Positions 44,717 to 54,225 of a stretch of 64,000 nucleotides of DNA are shown here, one piece after another. Source of the stretch: Clostridia bacterium (lineage in GTDB: Bacteria; Bacillota; Clostridia; Oscillospirales; CAG-272); NCBI GenBank assembly GCA_017482355.1, contig JAFUNJ010000007.1, positions 1-64,000 on the forward strand. Direction: 5' to 3'. Within the stretch, counting starts at the first letter, position 1. The number at the start of each line of letters is the position of its first letter. The notes below the pieces were generated by a model, which worked only from the letters and a program-made list of their open reading frames with translations, ran no database searches and was not told the origin of the DNA. The position numbers and the translations under genes were made by a program.

Positions 44717-44905
44717 GTGAAAGCATACGATATCAGAAATATGTCTTCCGAAGAGCTCGAAGCAAAGCTCAAGGAGCTCAAAAACGAGCTTTTTAACCTC
44801 CGTTTCCAGAATGCGATCAACCAGCTTGAGAATCCCCACCGCATCGGTGAGGTCAAGAAGGACATCGCACGCGTTATGACCGTTCTCAACGAGAAGAACG
44901 CATAA
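44717..44905 (+). CDS. rpmC: 50S ribosomal protein L29
   Basis: A 62-residue L29, two long helices at the tunnel exit. [21 protein letters not shown] and [22 protein letters not shown] are typical. It begins with GTG at 44717, three bases after the rplP stop, with GAGGAGG inside the end of rplP. Confidence 0.96.
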   Translation: MKAYDIRNMSSEELEAKLKELKNELFNLRFQNAINQLENPHRIGEVKKDIARVMTVLNEKNA

Positions 44906-44931
44906 TGAGAAAGCGAGAGGAGTAAAGCCCT

Positions 44932-45189
44932 ATGGAAGAAAGAAATCTTAGAAAAACCAGAGTCGGCATGGTTGTAAGCACCAAGATGGATAAGACCATC
45001 GTAGTTGCTATCGCCGACAACGTTAAGCACCCCAAGTATGGCAAGGTCATCAAGCACACCGTCAAGATCCACGCTCACGACGAAAACAATGAGTGCGGTG
45101 TTGGCGATAAGGTTGAGGTAATGGAGACTCGTCCCCTTTCCAAGACCAAGAGATGGCGCCTTGTTAACATTATCGAGAAAGCAAAATAA
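44932..45189 (+). CDS. rpsQ: 30S ribosomal protein S17
   Basis: An 85-residue S17, an OB-fold protein that binds 16S rRNA early. [34 protein letters not shown] and the motif [15 protein letters not shown] are canonical. GAGAGGAG precedes the ATG. After it come 69 bases with a small hairpin (near 45210-45226) before rplN. Confidence 0.97.
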   Translation: MEERNLRKTRVGMVVSTKMDKTIVVAIADNVKHPKYGKVIKHTVKIHAHDENNECGVGDKVEVMETRPLSKTKRWRLVNIIEKAK

Positions 45190-45258
45190 CAGTCGGAAAC
45201 AGCAGAGCGGGGGCAACCCCGTGCAAGCCAAGGTTCGACTCAAAGGAGGATTTGCACA

Positions 45259-45627
45259 TTGATACAGCAGCAGTCATATATGAAGGTTGCCGATAACACC
45301 GGCGCCAAAGAGATTATGTGTATCCGCGTGCTTGGTGGCTCCGGACGCCGTTATGCAAATATCGGCGACGTCGTAGTAGCAGCCGTTAAGAAGGCAGCTC
45401 CCGGCGGACAGGTAAAGAAGGGTGACGTCGTAAAGGCAGTTATCGTTCGTTCTGTTAAGGGTCTCAAGAGAAACGACGGATCGTATATCAAGTTCGATGA
45501 GAACGCAGCGGTTATTATCAAGGAAGATAAGAACCCCGTAGGAACCCGTATTTTCGGACCGGTAGCAAGAGAGCTTCGTGAGAAATCTTACCTCAAGATC
45601 CTCTCCCTCGCTCCCGAAGTACTTTAA
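45259..45627 (+). CDS. rplN: 50S ribosomal protein L14
   Basis: A 122-residue L14 at the subunit interface. [27 protein letters not shown] and the FGPVARELR motif near the end are exact. The start is TTG at 45259, well placed after AAAGGAGGA; the next in-frame ATG would remove the conserved first seven residues. Confidence 0.97.
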   Translation: MIQQQSYMKVADNTGAKEIMCIRVLGGSGRRYANIGDVVVAAVKKAAPGGQVKKGDVVKAVIVRSVKGLKRNDGSYIKFDENAAVIIKEDKNPVGTRIFGPVARELREKSYLKILSLAPEVL

Positions 45628-45645
45628 GATGGAGGTATCGTTAAA

Positions 45646-45975
45646 ATGGAAAAGCTTCATGTTAAAAAAGGCGATACTGTCATCGTAGTATCCGGCGACG
45701 ATAAGGGCCTCAAGGGCGAAGTTCTTGAAACCTCTCCCAAGGAAGGCAAGGTTATCGTTAAGGGCGTTAATATCGTAACCCGCCACGTAAAGCCCCGTAA
45801 GCAGGGTGACCAGGGCGGCATCATCAAGGTAGAAGGCGCTATGTACGCCTGCAAGGTTCAGCTTTACTGCCCCAAGTGCGAGAAGGGCATCCGCCCCTCC
45901 GTTACCTACAAGGTAGATAAAGATGGCGTTAAGACTAAGGTCCGCGTTTGCAAGTGCGGACATGAATTCGAGTAA
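45646..45975 (+). CDS. rplX: 50S ribosomal protein L24
   Basis: A 109-residue L24, an assembly initiator with an N-terminal KOW motif ([21 protein letters not shown]). Its C-terminal half carries CPKC and CKCG, a zinc-ribbon-like pair found in many Clostridial L24 proteins. TGGAGGT precedes the ATG. Confidence 0.96.
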   Translation: MEKLHVKKGDTVIVVSGDDKGLKGEVLETSPKEGKVIVKGVNIVTRHVKPRKQGDQGGIIKVEGAMYACKVQLYCPKCEKGIRPSVTYKVDKDGVKTKVRVCKCGHEFE

Positions 45976-45989
45976 GGAGGAACTTGGTA

Positions 45990-46529
45990 ATGGCAAGACT
46001 TAAGACAGTTTATAATTCCGAGGTTGCTCCTGCACTCATGAAGAAGTTTGAGTATAAGAGCCCCATGCAGATCCCGCGTCTTGATAAGATCGTTCTTAAC
46101 ATCGGCGCAGGCGACGCTAAGGAAAACGCTAAGGTTATCGATACCATCATCGCTGACCTCACTCTTATCACCGGTCAGAAGGCAGTTCCGACCTATGCAA
46201 AGAAGTCGGTAGCTAACTTCAAGCTCCGTGCAGGACAGAAGATCGGCGCAAAAGTTACCCTTCGCGGCGAAAGAATGTACGAGTTCATCGACCGTCTCTT
46301 CAACCTCTCTCTCCCCCGTGTCCGTGACTTCAAGGGTATAAACCCCAACGGCTTCGACGGACGTGGTAACTACTCTCTCGGACTTAAGGAACAGCTTATA
46401 TTCCCCGAGATCGAGTACGATAAGGTAGAGAAGATCCGCGGTATGGACATCGTTTTCGTAACTACCGCTAAGACCGACGAAGAAGCAAGAGAGCTGCTCT
46501 CCCTTATGGGCGCTCCCTTCGCTAAGTAA
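45990..46529 (+). CDS. rplE: 50S ribosomal protein L5
   Basis: A 179-residue L5 that contacts 5S rRNA and the P-site t[25 protein letters not shown], the [19 protein letters not shown] block and [24 protein letters not shown] are canonical. The ATG at 45990 is eight bases after GGAGGA; the in-frame TTG at 45984 is too close to the site. Confidence 0.97.
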   Translation: MARLKTVYNSEVAPALMKKFEYKSPMQIPRLDKIVLNIGAGDAKENAKVIDTIIADLTLITGQKAVPTYAKKSVANFKLRAGQKIGAKVTLRGERMYEFIDRLFNLSLPRVRDFKGINPNGFDGRGNYSLGLKEQLIFPEIEYDKVEKIRGMDIVFVTTAKTDEEARELLSLMGAPFAK

Positions 46530-46546
46530 GAGAAGGAGATAACGAG

Positions 46547-46732
46547 ATGGCAAGAAAGGCTATGAAACTCAAGCAGCAGGCACCCCAGAAGTACTCTACC
46601 CGCGAGTACAACAGATGTAAGATCTGCGGTCGCCCGCATGCTTATCTTCGTAAATTCGGAATTTGCCGTATCTGCTTCAGAGAGCTCGCATACAAGGGCG
46701 AGATCCCGGGAGTAAGAAAGGCATCGTGGTAA
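46547..46732 (+). CDS. rpsZ: 30S ribosomal protein S14, zinc type
   Basis: A 61-residue type Z S14. Zinc ligands [21 protein letters not shown] are visible as two CxxC pairs separated by 12 residues, and the end REL...[11 protein letters not shown] is standard. The zinc form is the primary S14 in Bacillota. GAAGGAGAT precedes the ATG. No zinc-independent copy is in the window. Confidence 0.97.
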   Translation: MARKAMKLKQQAPQKYSTREYNRCKICGRPHAYLRKFGICRICFRELAYKGEIPGVRKASW

Positions 46733-46800
46733 GCAGAACTGCCTGCGACAAATACTGACAAGTCGTAAGCAAAGCTGGTTTACAAAGGAGGAAATATTAA

Positions 46801-47196
46801 ATGCAGATGTCAGACGTAATTGCGGATATGCTCACAAGAATCCGCAACGCAAGTAATGCAAAGCATGAAACAGTTGATATTCCCGCCTCTAACATGAAGA
46901 AGTCCATCGCAGACATCCTCGTAAAAGAGGGCTACGTTAAGGGCTACAACATCGTTGAGGACGGCAAGCAGGGAATCATCCGCGTAACGCTTAAGTACAA
47001 CGGTAAGGACAAGGCGATCAAGGGTCTCCGCAGAGTCTCCAAGCCCGGTCTCCGTATCTACGCAAGCTGCGAGGATATGCCCCGCGTAATGAACGGCCTC
47101 GGAGTCGCGATCGTATCTACCTCTAAGGGTGTTATGACCGACAAGGAAGCTCGTAAGAACAACATCGGCGGCGAAATTCTCGCCTTCGTATGGTAA
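46801..47196 (+). CDS. rpsH: 30S ribosomal protein S8
   Basis: A 131-residue S8 that organises the 16S central domain and, in E. coli, represses the spc operon. [27 protein letters not shown] is the start and the C-terminal [22 protein letters not shown] is diagnostic. AAAGGAGG precedes the ATG. A 68-base gap precedes the gene. Confidence 0.97.
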   Translation: MQMSDVIADMLTRIRNASNAKHETVDIPASNMKKSIADILVKEGYVKGYNIVEDGKQGIIRVTLKYNGKDKAIKGLRRVSKPGLRIYASCEDMPRVMNGLGVAIVSTSKGVMTDKEARKNNIGGEILAFVW

Positions 47197-47214
47197 TATC
47201 AGGAGGGAAAGAAT

Positions 47215-47754
47215 ATGTCAAGAATAGGCAGACAGCCCATCGTTCTTCCCGCCGGTGTTACTGTTACCGTTGGTGAAGACAATCTCGTAACCGTAAAGGG
47301 CAAGCTCGGAGAGCTTTCCGAGAAGATCCGCCCTTCTATCACAGTTAAGGTTGAAGGCAACGAAGTAATCGTTACTCGCGCAAACGACGAGAAGGAAAAC
47401 AGAGCACTTCACGGCCTCAGCCGTACCCTTATCTACAACATGGTCGTCGGTGTAACCGAAGGTTACTCCAAGAAGCTCGAGATCATCGGTGTAGGTTACC
47501 GTGCGCAGAAGCAGGGCAATAAGCTCGTGCTCAACCTCGGTTACTCTCATACGATCGAGTTCGTAGAAGAGAACGGAATCACTTTTGAGGTTCCGGATCA
47601 GACCAACGTAACCGTTAAGGGTATCTCAAAGCAGTCCGTTGGACAGATCGCGGCACAGATCCGTGAGAAGAGACCCCCCGAGCCCTACCTCGGTAAGGGT
47701 ATCAAGTACGTCGGTGAACACATCCGCCGTAAGGCCGGTAAGACCGGTAAATAA
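47215..47754 (+). CDS. rplF: 50S ribosomal protein L6
   Basis: A 179-residue L6 of the GTPase-associated region. [16 protein letters not shown], the two-domain repeat and the C-terminal [25 protein letters not shown] are canonical. CAGGAGGG precedes the ATG, 18 bases after rpsH. Confidence 0.97.
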   Translation: MSRIGRQPIVLPAGVTVTVGEDNLVTVKGKLGELSEKIRPSITVKVEGNEVIVTRANDEKENRALHGLSRTLIYNMVVGVTEGYSKKLEIIGVGYRAQKQGNKLVLNLGYSHTIEFVEENGITFEVPDQTNVTVKGISKQSVGQIAAQIREKRPPEPYLGKGIKYVGEHIRRKAGKTGK

Positions 47755-47772
47755 AGAAGGGAGTAGACATAA

Positions 47773-48132
47773 ATGGTTAGCAGAAAAGACGCAAACATTC
47801 AGCGCCAGAAGAGACATAAGCGCATTCGTGCGAAGATCTCCGGAACTCCCGAGTGTCCTCGCCTCTGTGTCTACCGTTCTCTTAAGAACATTCAGGCACA
47901 GATCATTGACGACGTTAACGGCGTGACCCTTTGCTCCGCTTCGACTCTCGGTAAGAGCTTCGAAGGCAACGGCGGCAACAAGGTTGCAGCAAGAGAAGTC
48001 GGCAAGAAGATCGCAGAGATCGCTCTTTCCAAGGGCATCGAAAACGTAGTATTCGACCGTGGCGGATACATCTATCACGGACGCGTGCTTGAGCTCGCTG
48101 AAGGCGCCCGCGAGGGCGGCCTCAAGTTCTGA
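47773..48132 (+). CDS. rplR: 50S ribosomal protein L18
   Basis: A 119-residue L18 that binds 5S rRNA. It has the basic start [45 protein letters not shown] and the end [32 protein letters not shown] precedes the ATG. Normal length and place. Confidence 0.97.
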   Translation: MVSRKDANIQRQKRHKRIRAKISGTPECPRLCVYRSLKNIQAQIIDDVNGVTLCSASTLGKSFEGNGGNKVAAREVGKKIAEIALSKGIENVVFDRGGYIYHGRVLELAEGAREGGLKF

Positions 48133-48150
48133 GGATAACGGAGGTTAATT

Positions 48151-48648
48151 ATGGAAAAGAAATTCAATCCGAATACCGGTGACCTTCAGGAAAAGCTCGT
48201 TGTTGTAAACCGTGTATCTAAGACCGTAAAGGGCGGACGTATCGCACGCTTCGCAGCTCTTATGGTGGTAGGTGACGGAAACGGTCACGTCGGATACGGT
48301 CTCGGCAAAGCAGCCGAAGTTCCGGAAGCTATCCGCAAGGGCATCGAAGATGCAAAGAAAAATATGATCACCGTATCTCTTAAGGGTACTACCATTCCCC
48401 ATGAGGTTCTCGGTGTATACGGCGCAGGTAAGGTCCTTCTTAAGCCCGCTTCTGAGGGTACCGGACTTATCGCCGGCGGCACTGCAAGAAAAGTTCTTGA
48501 GATGGCGGGCGTCCGCGATGTCAGAGCTAAGTGCCTTCGTTCCAACAACCCCGTAAACGTCGTTAAGGCAACCTTCGAGGGCCTTAAGGCTCTCCGCACT
48601 GCTGAAGAGGTCGCTAAGGCCCGCGGCATTGACGTTTCTGAGCTTTGA
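48151..48648 (+). CDS. rpsE: 30S ribosomal protein S5
   Basis: A 165-residue S5 involved in decoding fidelity. [22 protein letters not shown] is the RNA-binding double-stranded-RNA-like motif, followed by [30 protein letters not shown] precedes the ATG. Confidence 0.97.
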   Translation: MEKKFNPNTGDLQEKLVVVNRVSKTVKGGRIARFAALMVVGDGNGHVGYGLGKAAEVPEAIRKGIEDAKKNMITVSLKGTTIPHEVLGVYGAGKVLLKPASEGTGLIAGGTARKVLEMAGVRDVRAKCLRSNNPVNVVKATFEGLKALRTAEEVAKARGIDVSEL

Positions 48649-48665
48649 TAACGGGAGGTTAGAAA

Positions 48666-48848
48666 ATGGAAAACGTAAAGGTAACGCTCGTAAAGAGCAC
48701 AATCGGCGCGAAGCCCAATCAGAAGGCTACCGCTAAATCGCTCGGACTTGAAAAGATCGGTGACAGCATCGTACACGCAGACGACGCAGTTCTCGCCGGT
48801 AAGGTCAAGGTAATTTCTCACCTTGTTAAGGTTGAGAAGCAGGGCTGA
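48666..48848 (+). CDS. rpmD: 50S ribosomal protein L30
   Basis: A 60-residue L30. VKVTLVKSTIGAKPNQKATAKSLGL is the family start and IVHADDAVLAGKVKVISHLVKV completes the fold. GGGAGGT precedes the ATG. Confidence 0.96.
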   Translation: MENVKVTLVKSTIGAKPNQKATAKSLGLEKIGDSIVHADDAVLAGKVKVISHLVKVEKQG

Positions 48849-48874
48849 TTCTATACTAATAAGGAGGAACTCCA

Positions 48875-49315
48875 ATGAAGCTCCATGAACTTACACCGGC
48901 TGAAGGATCTGTAAAAGACGCATGGCGTAAGGGCAGAGGCCCCGGCTCCGGAAACGGCAAGACTGCCGGCAAGGGACACAAGGGTCAGAATGCTCGCTCC
49001 GGCGGCGGCGTACGCCCCGGCTTCGAAGGCGGACAGATCCCGCTTTACAGAAAGCTTCCTAAGAGAGGCTTTAAAAACAAATTTGCAAAGGAATACACCA
49101 CAGTCAATATTTCGGCGCTCAACTGCTTCGAGGACGGTGCGGTGATCGATCACCAGCTCCTTCTCGACGCTGGCCTTGCTCGCAAGGCAGATGACGGTCT
49201 TAAGATTCTCGGAAACGGCAACGTAGAAAAGAAGCTTACCGTTCGCGCCGCCGCATTCACCGCGGCTGCGAAGGAAAAGATCGAAGCAGCAGGCGGAAAG
49301 TGCGAGGTGGTTTAA
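48875..49315 (+). CDS. rplO: 50S ribosomal protein L15
   Basis: A 146-residue L15, a late 50S assembly protein. The N-terminal extension [22 protein letters not shown] and the [17 protein letters not shown] motif are standard. AAGGAGG precedes the ATG. The secY start follows the stop codon without any gap. Confidence 0.97.
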   Translation: MKLHELTPAEGSVKDAWRKGRGPGSGNGKTAGKGHKGQNARSGGGVRPGFEGGQIPLYRKLPKRGFKNKFAKEYTTVNISALNCFEDGAVIDHQLLLDAGLARKADDGLKILGNGNVEKKLTVRAAAFTAAAKEKIEAAGGKCEVV

Positions 49316-50611
49316 GTGTTCAAAACAGTAGTAAACGCTTGGAGAACGCCTGAACTCAAGAAAAAGATAATATTCACTCTCGTGATACTTCTTCTTTACC
49401 GTCTTGGTTCTTGCATTCCCGTGCCCTACGTTGACCCCCATACCATTGACCCGGATGAATTCCAGGCCCTTGGCGGTATATTCCAGTACCTGTCAATCAT
49501 GTCAGGTAGCGGATTCTCGCAGGCAAAGCTTTTTGCTCTTTCGGTCTCTCCGTACATCACGGCACAGATCGTTATTCAGCTTTTAACAATTGCTATCCCT
49601 GCTCTCGAGCGTCTTTCTAAGGACGGCGAAGAGGGCAGACAGAAGATAAACAACTATACCCGCTATCTTACGGTAGCGCTCTCTCTTGTCACCGCATACG
49701 GCTACTATAGCTTGATCAAGAATCAGACGACGTTCCTCATTGCAACAAAAAATGAGACGCTCAGAATGCTTGTAATGGTCGCATGCTACTGCGCAGGTGC
49801 TTCGCTTGTAATGTGGTTGGCAGACAAGATAAACGAGCACGGAATCGGCAACGGCGTATCTATGATACTCTTCGTTAACATCCTTTCCGGCGGTTCACAG
49901 GCAGCAGCTACCCTTATCGAACTGATAAAGGCAGGCGGCTTCTACAATATCTTCTCGGCAATTCTTTCGGTTATTATCATGCTCGCGGTTATCGTTCTTA
50001 TCGTGTTCATTACGAACAGTGAGAGAAGAATCCCCGTTCAGTATGCAAAGCGCGTTGTTGGCCGTAAGATGTACGGCGGACAGAACAGCAATCTTCCGCT
50101 TAAGCTGAACATGGCAGGCGTTATGCCGGTCATCTTCGCTTCCTCTATCGTCTCGCTTCCTGCAACGATAGGCGCGTTCGCACAGCCCAAGGAAGGATCT
50201 TTCTGGTGGAAATTCGTTAATCTTTTCACACCTCAGTCTTGGGTTTACGCCGTTCTTACGGTTGGACTGATCGTAGCATTCTCGTATTTCTACATCTCGA
50301 TAAGCTTCAATACCGTTGAGGTATCGAATAACCTCAAGAAAAACGGCGGTTTCGTTCCCGGTATTCGTCCCGGACGTCCTACCGCTGACTATATCAAGAA
50401 GATTCTTAACAGAGTTACCTTGATAGGCGCACTCTTCCTCATCGTTATAGCAGGTCTCCCTATGCTCGCTAACATTATTGATGCTGACCGCTTCGCAGTT
50501 ATCGGTATGGGCGGAACTTCGCTTCTCATAGTAATCGGCGTTGCACTCGAAACTGTCCGTGACCTTGAGTCGCAGCTTGCTATGCGTCACTACAAGGGCT
50601 TCCTTGAGTGA
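49316..50611 (+). CDS. secY: Protein translocase subunit SecY
   Basis: A 431-residue SecY, the channel of the Sec translocon, with ten membrane helices. LLYRLGSCIPVPYVDP near the start, SPYITAQIVIQLL, the cytoplasmic loop RRIPVQYAKRVVGRKMYGGQNSNLPLKLN(about residues 240-267) and the C-terminal FNTVEVSNNLKKNGGFVPGIRPG are diagnostic. It starts with GTG directly after rplO, with GCGAGG inside rplO, so expression is tied to the spc operon. Confidence 0.97.
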   Translation: MFKTVVNAWRTPELKKKIIFTLVILLLYRLGSCIPVPYVDPHTIDPDEFQALGGIFQYLSIMSGSGFSQAKLFALSVSPYITAQIVIQLLTIAIPALERLSKDGEEGRQKINNYTRYLTVALSLVTAYGYYSLIKNQTTFLIATKNETLRMLVMVACYCAGASLVMWLADKINEHGIGNGVSMILFVNILSGGSQAAATLIELIKAGGFYNIFSAILSVIIMLAVIVLIVFITNSERRIPVQYAKRVVGRKMYGGQNSNLPLKLNMAGVMPVIFASSIVSLPATIGAFAQPKEGSFWWKFVNLFTPQSWVYAVLTVGLIVAFSYFYISISFNTVEVSNNLKKNGGFVPGIRPGRPTADYIKKILNRVTLIGALFLIVIAGLPMLANIIDADRFAVIGMGGTSLLIVIGVALETVRDLESQLAMRHYKGFLE

Positions 50612-50630
50612 TAGATTCGGAGGAAAGCGT

Positions 50631-51272
50631 ATGAAAATAATTTTTCTCGGTGCTCCCGGCGCAGGTAAGGGCACTCAGGCCGAAAAGGTCAGTGAGCGCT
50701 ACAACATTCCCGCGATCTCTACGGGCGCAATCATAAGAGAAGCGATCAAGACCGGAACCGAAATGGGACTCGCTGCTAAGGCGTATACCGAAAGCGGTGC
50801 GCTCGTTCCCGACGAGGTAGTGATCGGAATTATTAAGGAACGGCTCGCAAAGGATGACTGTAATAACGGCTTCATCCTTGACGGGTTCCCAAGAACCGTT
50901 CCCCAGGCGGAAGCACTTGATACGATGGGTGTTACCATTGATATGGTAATCAGCATTGAAGTTCCCGACGAGACGATCGTCACTCGTATGAGTGGCAGAC
51001 GCGTCTGCGCAAACTGCGGTGCATCCTATCATACCGAGTTCAAGCCGAGCAAGGACGGAAAGACCTGCGACAGCTGCGGAAGCGAGCTTTCGATCCGCCG
51101 TGACGATGCTCCCGAGGTGGTACTTTCCCGCCTTGAGACCTATCACGAGCAGACCGAGCCGCTTAAAGCTTACTACGAAAAGACAGGTAAGCTTAAGCTC
51201 GTTGTCGGTCAGGTGGAAGTCGCCGATACGACTCGCCTCACCTTCGAGACGATCGACGGCGGTATCTCCTAA
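50631..51272 (+). CDS. adk: Adenylate kinase, zinc-lid type
   Basis: A 213-residue adenylate kinase that balances AMP, ADP and ATP. The P-loop FLGAPGAGKGTQA is at residues 5-17, the AMP site at STGAIIREA and DGFPRTVPQAEAL. The LID carries CANC and CDSC, the four-cysteine zinc site common in Gram-positive enzymes. The ATG at 50631 follows CGGAGGA; earlier in-frame codons lie inside secY. Confidence 0.97.
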   Translation: MKIIFLGAPGAGKGTQAEKVSERYNIPAISTGAIIREAIKTGTEMGLAAKAYTESGALVPDEVVIGIIKERLAKDDCNNGFILDGFPRTVPQAEALDTMGVTIDMVISIEVPDETIVTRMSGRRVCANCGASYHTEFKPSKDGKTCDSCGSELSIRRDDAPEVVLSRLETYHEQTEPLKAYYEKTGKLKLVVGQVEVADTTRLTFETIDGGIS

Positions 51273-51277
51273 GATTT

Positions 51278-52039
51278 ATGATACAGCTTAAAAACTCACT
51301 TCAGATCGAGAAGATGAAGATAGCGGGGCGTATCACGGGTGAAGCTTTGCTTTTAGCCGGCGAAGCTATAAAAGAGGGCGTAAGCACCAAACACCTCGAT
51401 GATATAATCCGTAACTACATCGAAAAGTGCGGGGCCAAACCGACGTTCTTAGGATACGGCGGATTTCCCGGAAGCGCTTGCATCTCGATAAATGATCAGG
51501 TCATACACGGTATTCCTTCTCCTGAGGTCATCCTCAGGGAGGGAGACATCGTGAAGATCGACGTTGGTGCTAACATCGGCGGTTTCATCGGTGACAGCGC
51601 AAACACGTTTCCGGTAGGAAGGGTGTCCGAGAGTGCTCGGAAGCTTATAGAAACGACAAAGGAAAGCTTCTACCGAGGAGCTGAACAGTTTAAGGAAGGA
51701 AACAGGATCGGTGATATCGGTCATGCAATCCAGACTTACTGTGAGGATCGCGGCTTTGGAGTGATTCGTAAGTACGTCGGCCACGGTGTGGGCAGAGAGC
51801 TTCATGAGGATCCTGAGGTGCCGAACTACGGAAAGCCCGGACGGGGCCCACGCCTCGTAAAGGGAATGACGCTCGCCATAGAACCTATGGTCAGCGTCGG
51901 CTCCTACGAAGTCAAGGAGCTTCGTGACGGCTGGACCGTCGTTACAGCGGACGGCTCGCTCACCGCACATTACGAGCATTCGGTGGCACTCACCGAGGAA
52001 GGGCTCGTATATCTGACGAGAGTGGACGAAACGCTGTGA
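51278..52039 (+). CDS. map: Methionine aminopeptidase
   Basis: A 253-residue type I enzyme that removes the initiator methionine. The five metal ligands are visible: Asp in DVGANIGG, Asp in GDSANTF, His in GHGVGRELHE, Glu in AIEPM and Glu in HYEHSVAL. The ribosome binding site before the ATG at 51278 is weak, so coupling to adk five bases upstream is likely. Its stop overlaps the next start (GTGA). Confidence 0.97.
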   Translation: MIQLKNSLQIEKMKIAGRITGEALLLAGEAIKEGVSTKHLDDIIRNYIEKCGAKPTFLGYGGFPGSACISINDQVIHGIPSPEVILREGDIVKIDVGANIGGFIGDSANTFPVGRVSESARKLIETTKESFYRGAEQFKEGNRIGDIGHAIQTYCEDRGFGVIRKYVGHGVGRELHEDPEVPNYGKPGRGPRLVKGMTLAIEPMVSVGSYEVKELRDGWTVVTADGSLTAHYEHSVALTEEGLVYLTRVDETL

Positions 52040-52296
52040 TAAGACGCGGCAGTTATGTCATATCCTTAAAGGGACATGACACGGGAAGAATATATCTCGT
52101 GACCGAGCTTGACGGGGCAGATGCCTACGTAAGCGACGGACGCGAGCATAAGATAGCCCGACCGAAACGAAAAAACATTAAGCATATATTTCCGATCCTT
52201 GAAGGGCATAAGACAGATCTGACGGGACTTACCGACGGAGTGCTCCGTAAGCTTCTGAGAGAAAAAGGAAATATCTATGACAGTATCGTAAATTGA
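52036..52296 (+). CDS. KOW-domain RNA-binding protein
   Basis: An 86-residue protein with an N-terminal KOW fold (VISLKGHDTGRIYLVTELDG) and a basic segment RPKRKNIKHI, resembling a minimal eukaryotic-type L14e/L6e/L27e domain. Such a gene commonly sits between map and infA in Clostridia and probably binds rRNA. It begins with GTG at 52036, overlapping the map stop by four bases. It ends 15 bases before infA, in the same reading frame. Confidence 0.88.
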   Translation: MIRRGSYVISLKGHDTGRIYLVTELDGADAYVSDGREHKIARPKRKNIKHIFPILEGHKTDLTGLTDGVLRKLLREKGNIYDSIVN

Positions 52297-52311
52297 AGAG
52301 GAGGGATTCTT

Positions 52312-52530
52312 CTGCCTAAGGATGATGTAGTAGAGTTCGAGGGTGTCGTTCTTGAGTCACTGCCTAACGCACACTTCAAGGTTCAGCTCCCTAACGGACA
52401 CATCGTAACAGCCCACATTTCGGGCAAACTCAGAATGAACTATATATGGATATTGCCGGGAGATAAGGTAACCGTTGAGGTTTCCGTATACGACCTTACA
52501 AAGGGTCGAATCACCTGGCGTGCTAAATAA
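52312..52530 (+). CDS. infA: Translation initiation factor IF-1 with CTG start
   Basis: A 72-residue OB-fold factor that blocks the A site during initiation. The sequence [20 protein letters not shown], then [23 protein letters not shown] (given here in part) and [24 protein letters not shown] is unmistakably IF-1, and the length is exactly the family's 72 when counted from CTG at 52312. No in-frame ATG, GTG or TTG lies between the upstream in-frame stop (52294) and the conserved region. GGAGG at 52300-52304 is seven bases before the CTG, and one base from the only rival, ATT at 52306. So CTG is the likely initiator. Confidence 0.9.
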   Translation: MPKDDVVEFEGVVLESLPNAHFKVQLPNGHIVTAHISGKLRMNYIWILPGDKVTVEVSVYDLTKGRITWRAK

Positions 52531-52548
52531 GAAAGGAATGGTAACAAA

Positions 52549-52662
52549 ATGAAGGTTAAGCCATCCGTTAAAAAGATTTGCGAAAAGTGCAAAATCATCA
52601 AGCGCAAGGGACGCATAATGGTAATTTGCGAAAATCCCAAGCACAAACAGAGACAGGGTTAA
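52549..52662 (+). CDS. rpmJ: 50S ribosomal protein L36
   Basis: A 37-residue zinc-type L36, [20 protein letters not shown] at the start and [10 protein letters not shown] at the end. The CxxC, Cys and His ligands are all kept. GAAAGGA lies 11 bases before the ATG, somewhat far. Its place between infA and rpsM is universal in Bacillota. No zinc-free paralogue is in the window. Confidence 0.96.
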   Translation: MKVKPSVKKICEKCKIIKRKGRIMVICENPKHKQRQG

Positions 52663-52680
52663 TAGAAAGGGGAAAATCAC

Positions 52681-53049
52681 ATGGCTCGTATAGCAGGCGT
52701 TGATATTCCGAACGCAAAACGCGTTGAAATCGCTCTGACCTATATTTACGGCATCGGAAGAACCTCTGCCAAGAAGATCCTCGAGGTAACCGGAATCAAC
52801 CCCGATACCCGCGCAAAGGACCTTACCGAGGAAGAGATTGCAAAGCTCCGTGAAGAGATCGAAAACCACTACCATGTAGAGGGTGATCTCCGTCGTGAAG
52901 TTGGTCTTGACATCAAGAGAATGGTCGAGATAAATTGCTACCGTGGCATCCGTCACAGAAAGGGTCTCCCCGTAAGAGGTCAGAGAACCAAGACTAATGC
53001 CAGAACCCGCAAAGGTCCCGCAAAGACCATCGCTAACAAGAAGAAGTAA
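52681..53049 (+). CDS. rpsM: 30S ribosomal protein S13
   Basis: A 122-residue S13, which bridges to the large subunit. [32 protein letters not shown] and the tail [28 protein letters not shown] (cited in part) are standard. AAAGGGG precedes the ATG. First gene of the alpha-operon part. Confidence 0.97.
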   Translation: MARIAGVDIPNAKRVEIALTYIYGIGRTSAKKILEVTGINPDTRAKDLTEEEIAKLREEIENHYHVEGDLRREVGLDIKRMVEINCYRGIRHRKGLPVRGQRTKTNARTRKGPAKTIANKKK

Positions 53050-53062
53050 AGGGGTGAACTAA

Positions 53063-53464
53063 ATGGCAGCACAGAATTCGGCCAAGAAGGTCGTAAGAAA
53101 GCGCCGTGAGCGCAAAAACGTTGAAAAGGGTCAGGTTCATATCCAGGCAACGTTCAACAACACAATCGTAACCGTAACCGATATGGCGGGCAACGCCATC
53201 TCCTGGGCTTCCGCCGGTGAACTTGGCTTCAAGGGCTCGAGAAAGTCTACTCCCTTTGCTGCTCAGAGCGCATCTGAGACCGCAGCAAAGATCGCAGTTG
53301 ACCACGGCATGAAGAGCGTAGAAGTTTACGTTAAGGGACCCGGATCGGGAAGAGAATCCGCTATCCGTGCGCTTCAGACAGCAGGACTCAACGTTGAGAT
53401 GATCAAGGACGTAACTCCTATTCCTCACAACGGTTGCCGTCCCCCCAAGCGCAGAAGAGTCTGA
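53063..53464 (+). CDS. rpsK: 30S ribosomal protein S11
   Basis: A 133-residue S11 of the 30S platform. [27 protein letters not shown], the [14 protein letters not shown] motif and the C-terminal [18 protein letters not shown] are exact. AAGGGGTG precedes the ATG, 13 bases after rpsM. Confidence 0.97.
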   Translation: MAAQNSAKKVVRKRRERKNVEKGQVHIQATFNNTIVTVTDMAGNAISWASAGELGFKGSRKSTPFAAQSASETAAKIAVDHGMKSVEVYVKGPGSGRESAIRALQTAGLNVEMIKDVTPIPHNGCRPPKRRRV

Positions 53465-53499
53465 TGGCTCACATTAAGTAAGCAGGAGGAAAAAACAGT

Positions 53500-54129
53500 A
53501 TGGCAAGATATACAGGCTCTGTGTGCAAGCTTTGCCGCAGAGAAGGCACTAAGCTTTTCCTTAAGGGCGACCGTTGCCTTTCCGGCAAGTGCGCAATAGA
53601 GAAGCATCCTTCCGTTCCCGGCCAGCACGGTAATGGCAGAAAGAACGTAAAGGAATACGGAGTACAGTTCCGCGAAAAGCAGAAGGCAAAGAGATACTAC
53701 GGCGTTCTCGAGAACCAGTTCAAGGGTTACTTTGAGAAGGCAGAAAAGACCGAAGGCGTTGCAGGTGAAAACCTTCTCAACCTTCTTGAAAGACGTTTCG
53801 ACAACGTTATTTACAGAATCGGTCTTGCAAACAGCCGTAAGGAAGCTCGTCAGCTCGTAACTCACGGTCACTTCCGTCTCAACGGTAAGAAGGTAAATAT
53901 TCCTTCTCTCATCGTTCGTGCAGGTGACGTGATCACTCTCCGTGAAGAGAGCCGTTCTTCTGAAAAGTTCAAGGCACTCATCGAGTCCCTCGATTCTCAC
54001 ATCACTCCCAAGTGGATCGAGCTTGATAAGGGACAGGTAGTCGCTAAGGTCGCAGCTCTCCCTCAGAGAGACGACGTAGACTTCCCCTTCGAAGAGCACC
54101 TCATCGTCGAGCTTTATTCCAAGAACTAA
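53500..54129 (+). CDS. rpsD: 30S ribosomal protein S4, zinc type
   Basis: A 209-residue S4, the primary 16S-binding protein and alpha-operon repressor in other bacteria. [15 protein letters not shown] and [14 protein letters not shown] give a four-cysteine zinc motif in the first 45 residues. The S4 domain follows ([24 protein letters not shown]). AGGAGGA precedes the ATG. A 96-base gap with a hairpin follows before rpoA. Confidence 0.97.
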   Translation: MARYTGSVCKLCRREGTKLFLKGDRCLSGKCAIEKHPSVPGQHGNGRKNVKEYGVQFREKQKAKRYYGVLENQFKGYFEKAEKTEGVAGENLLNLLERRFDNVIYRIGLANSRKEARQLVTHGHFRLNGKKVNIPSLIVRAGDVITLREESRSSEKFKALIESLDSHITPKWIELDKGQVVAKVAALPQRDDVDFPFEEHLIVELYSKN

Positions 54130-54130
54130 A

Positions 54131-54157
54131 CCCGATAGCCGTATATGCGGCATCGGG
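54131..54157 (+). promoter_or_regulatory. Hairpin between rpsD and rpoA
   Basis: CCCGAT (54131-54136) pairs with ATCGGG (54152-54157) and an inner GCCG with CGGC, one base bulged. No T-run follows, so it is not a classic terminator. It may be a processing, pausing or protein-binding site that sets rpoA expression apart from the r-proteins. Confidence 0.5.
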
Positions 54158-54225
54158 GTTCAGCTCGGCTGCATAACGGTACTGATTTGTTTCAATAAAT
54201 AAATACAGGAAGGGGTACATTTTAA

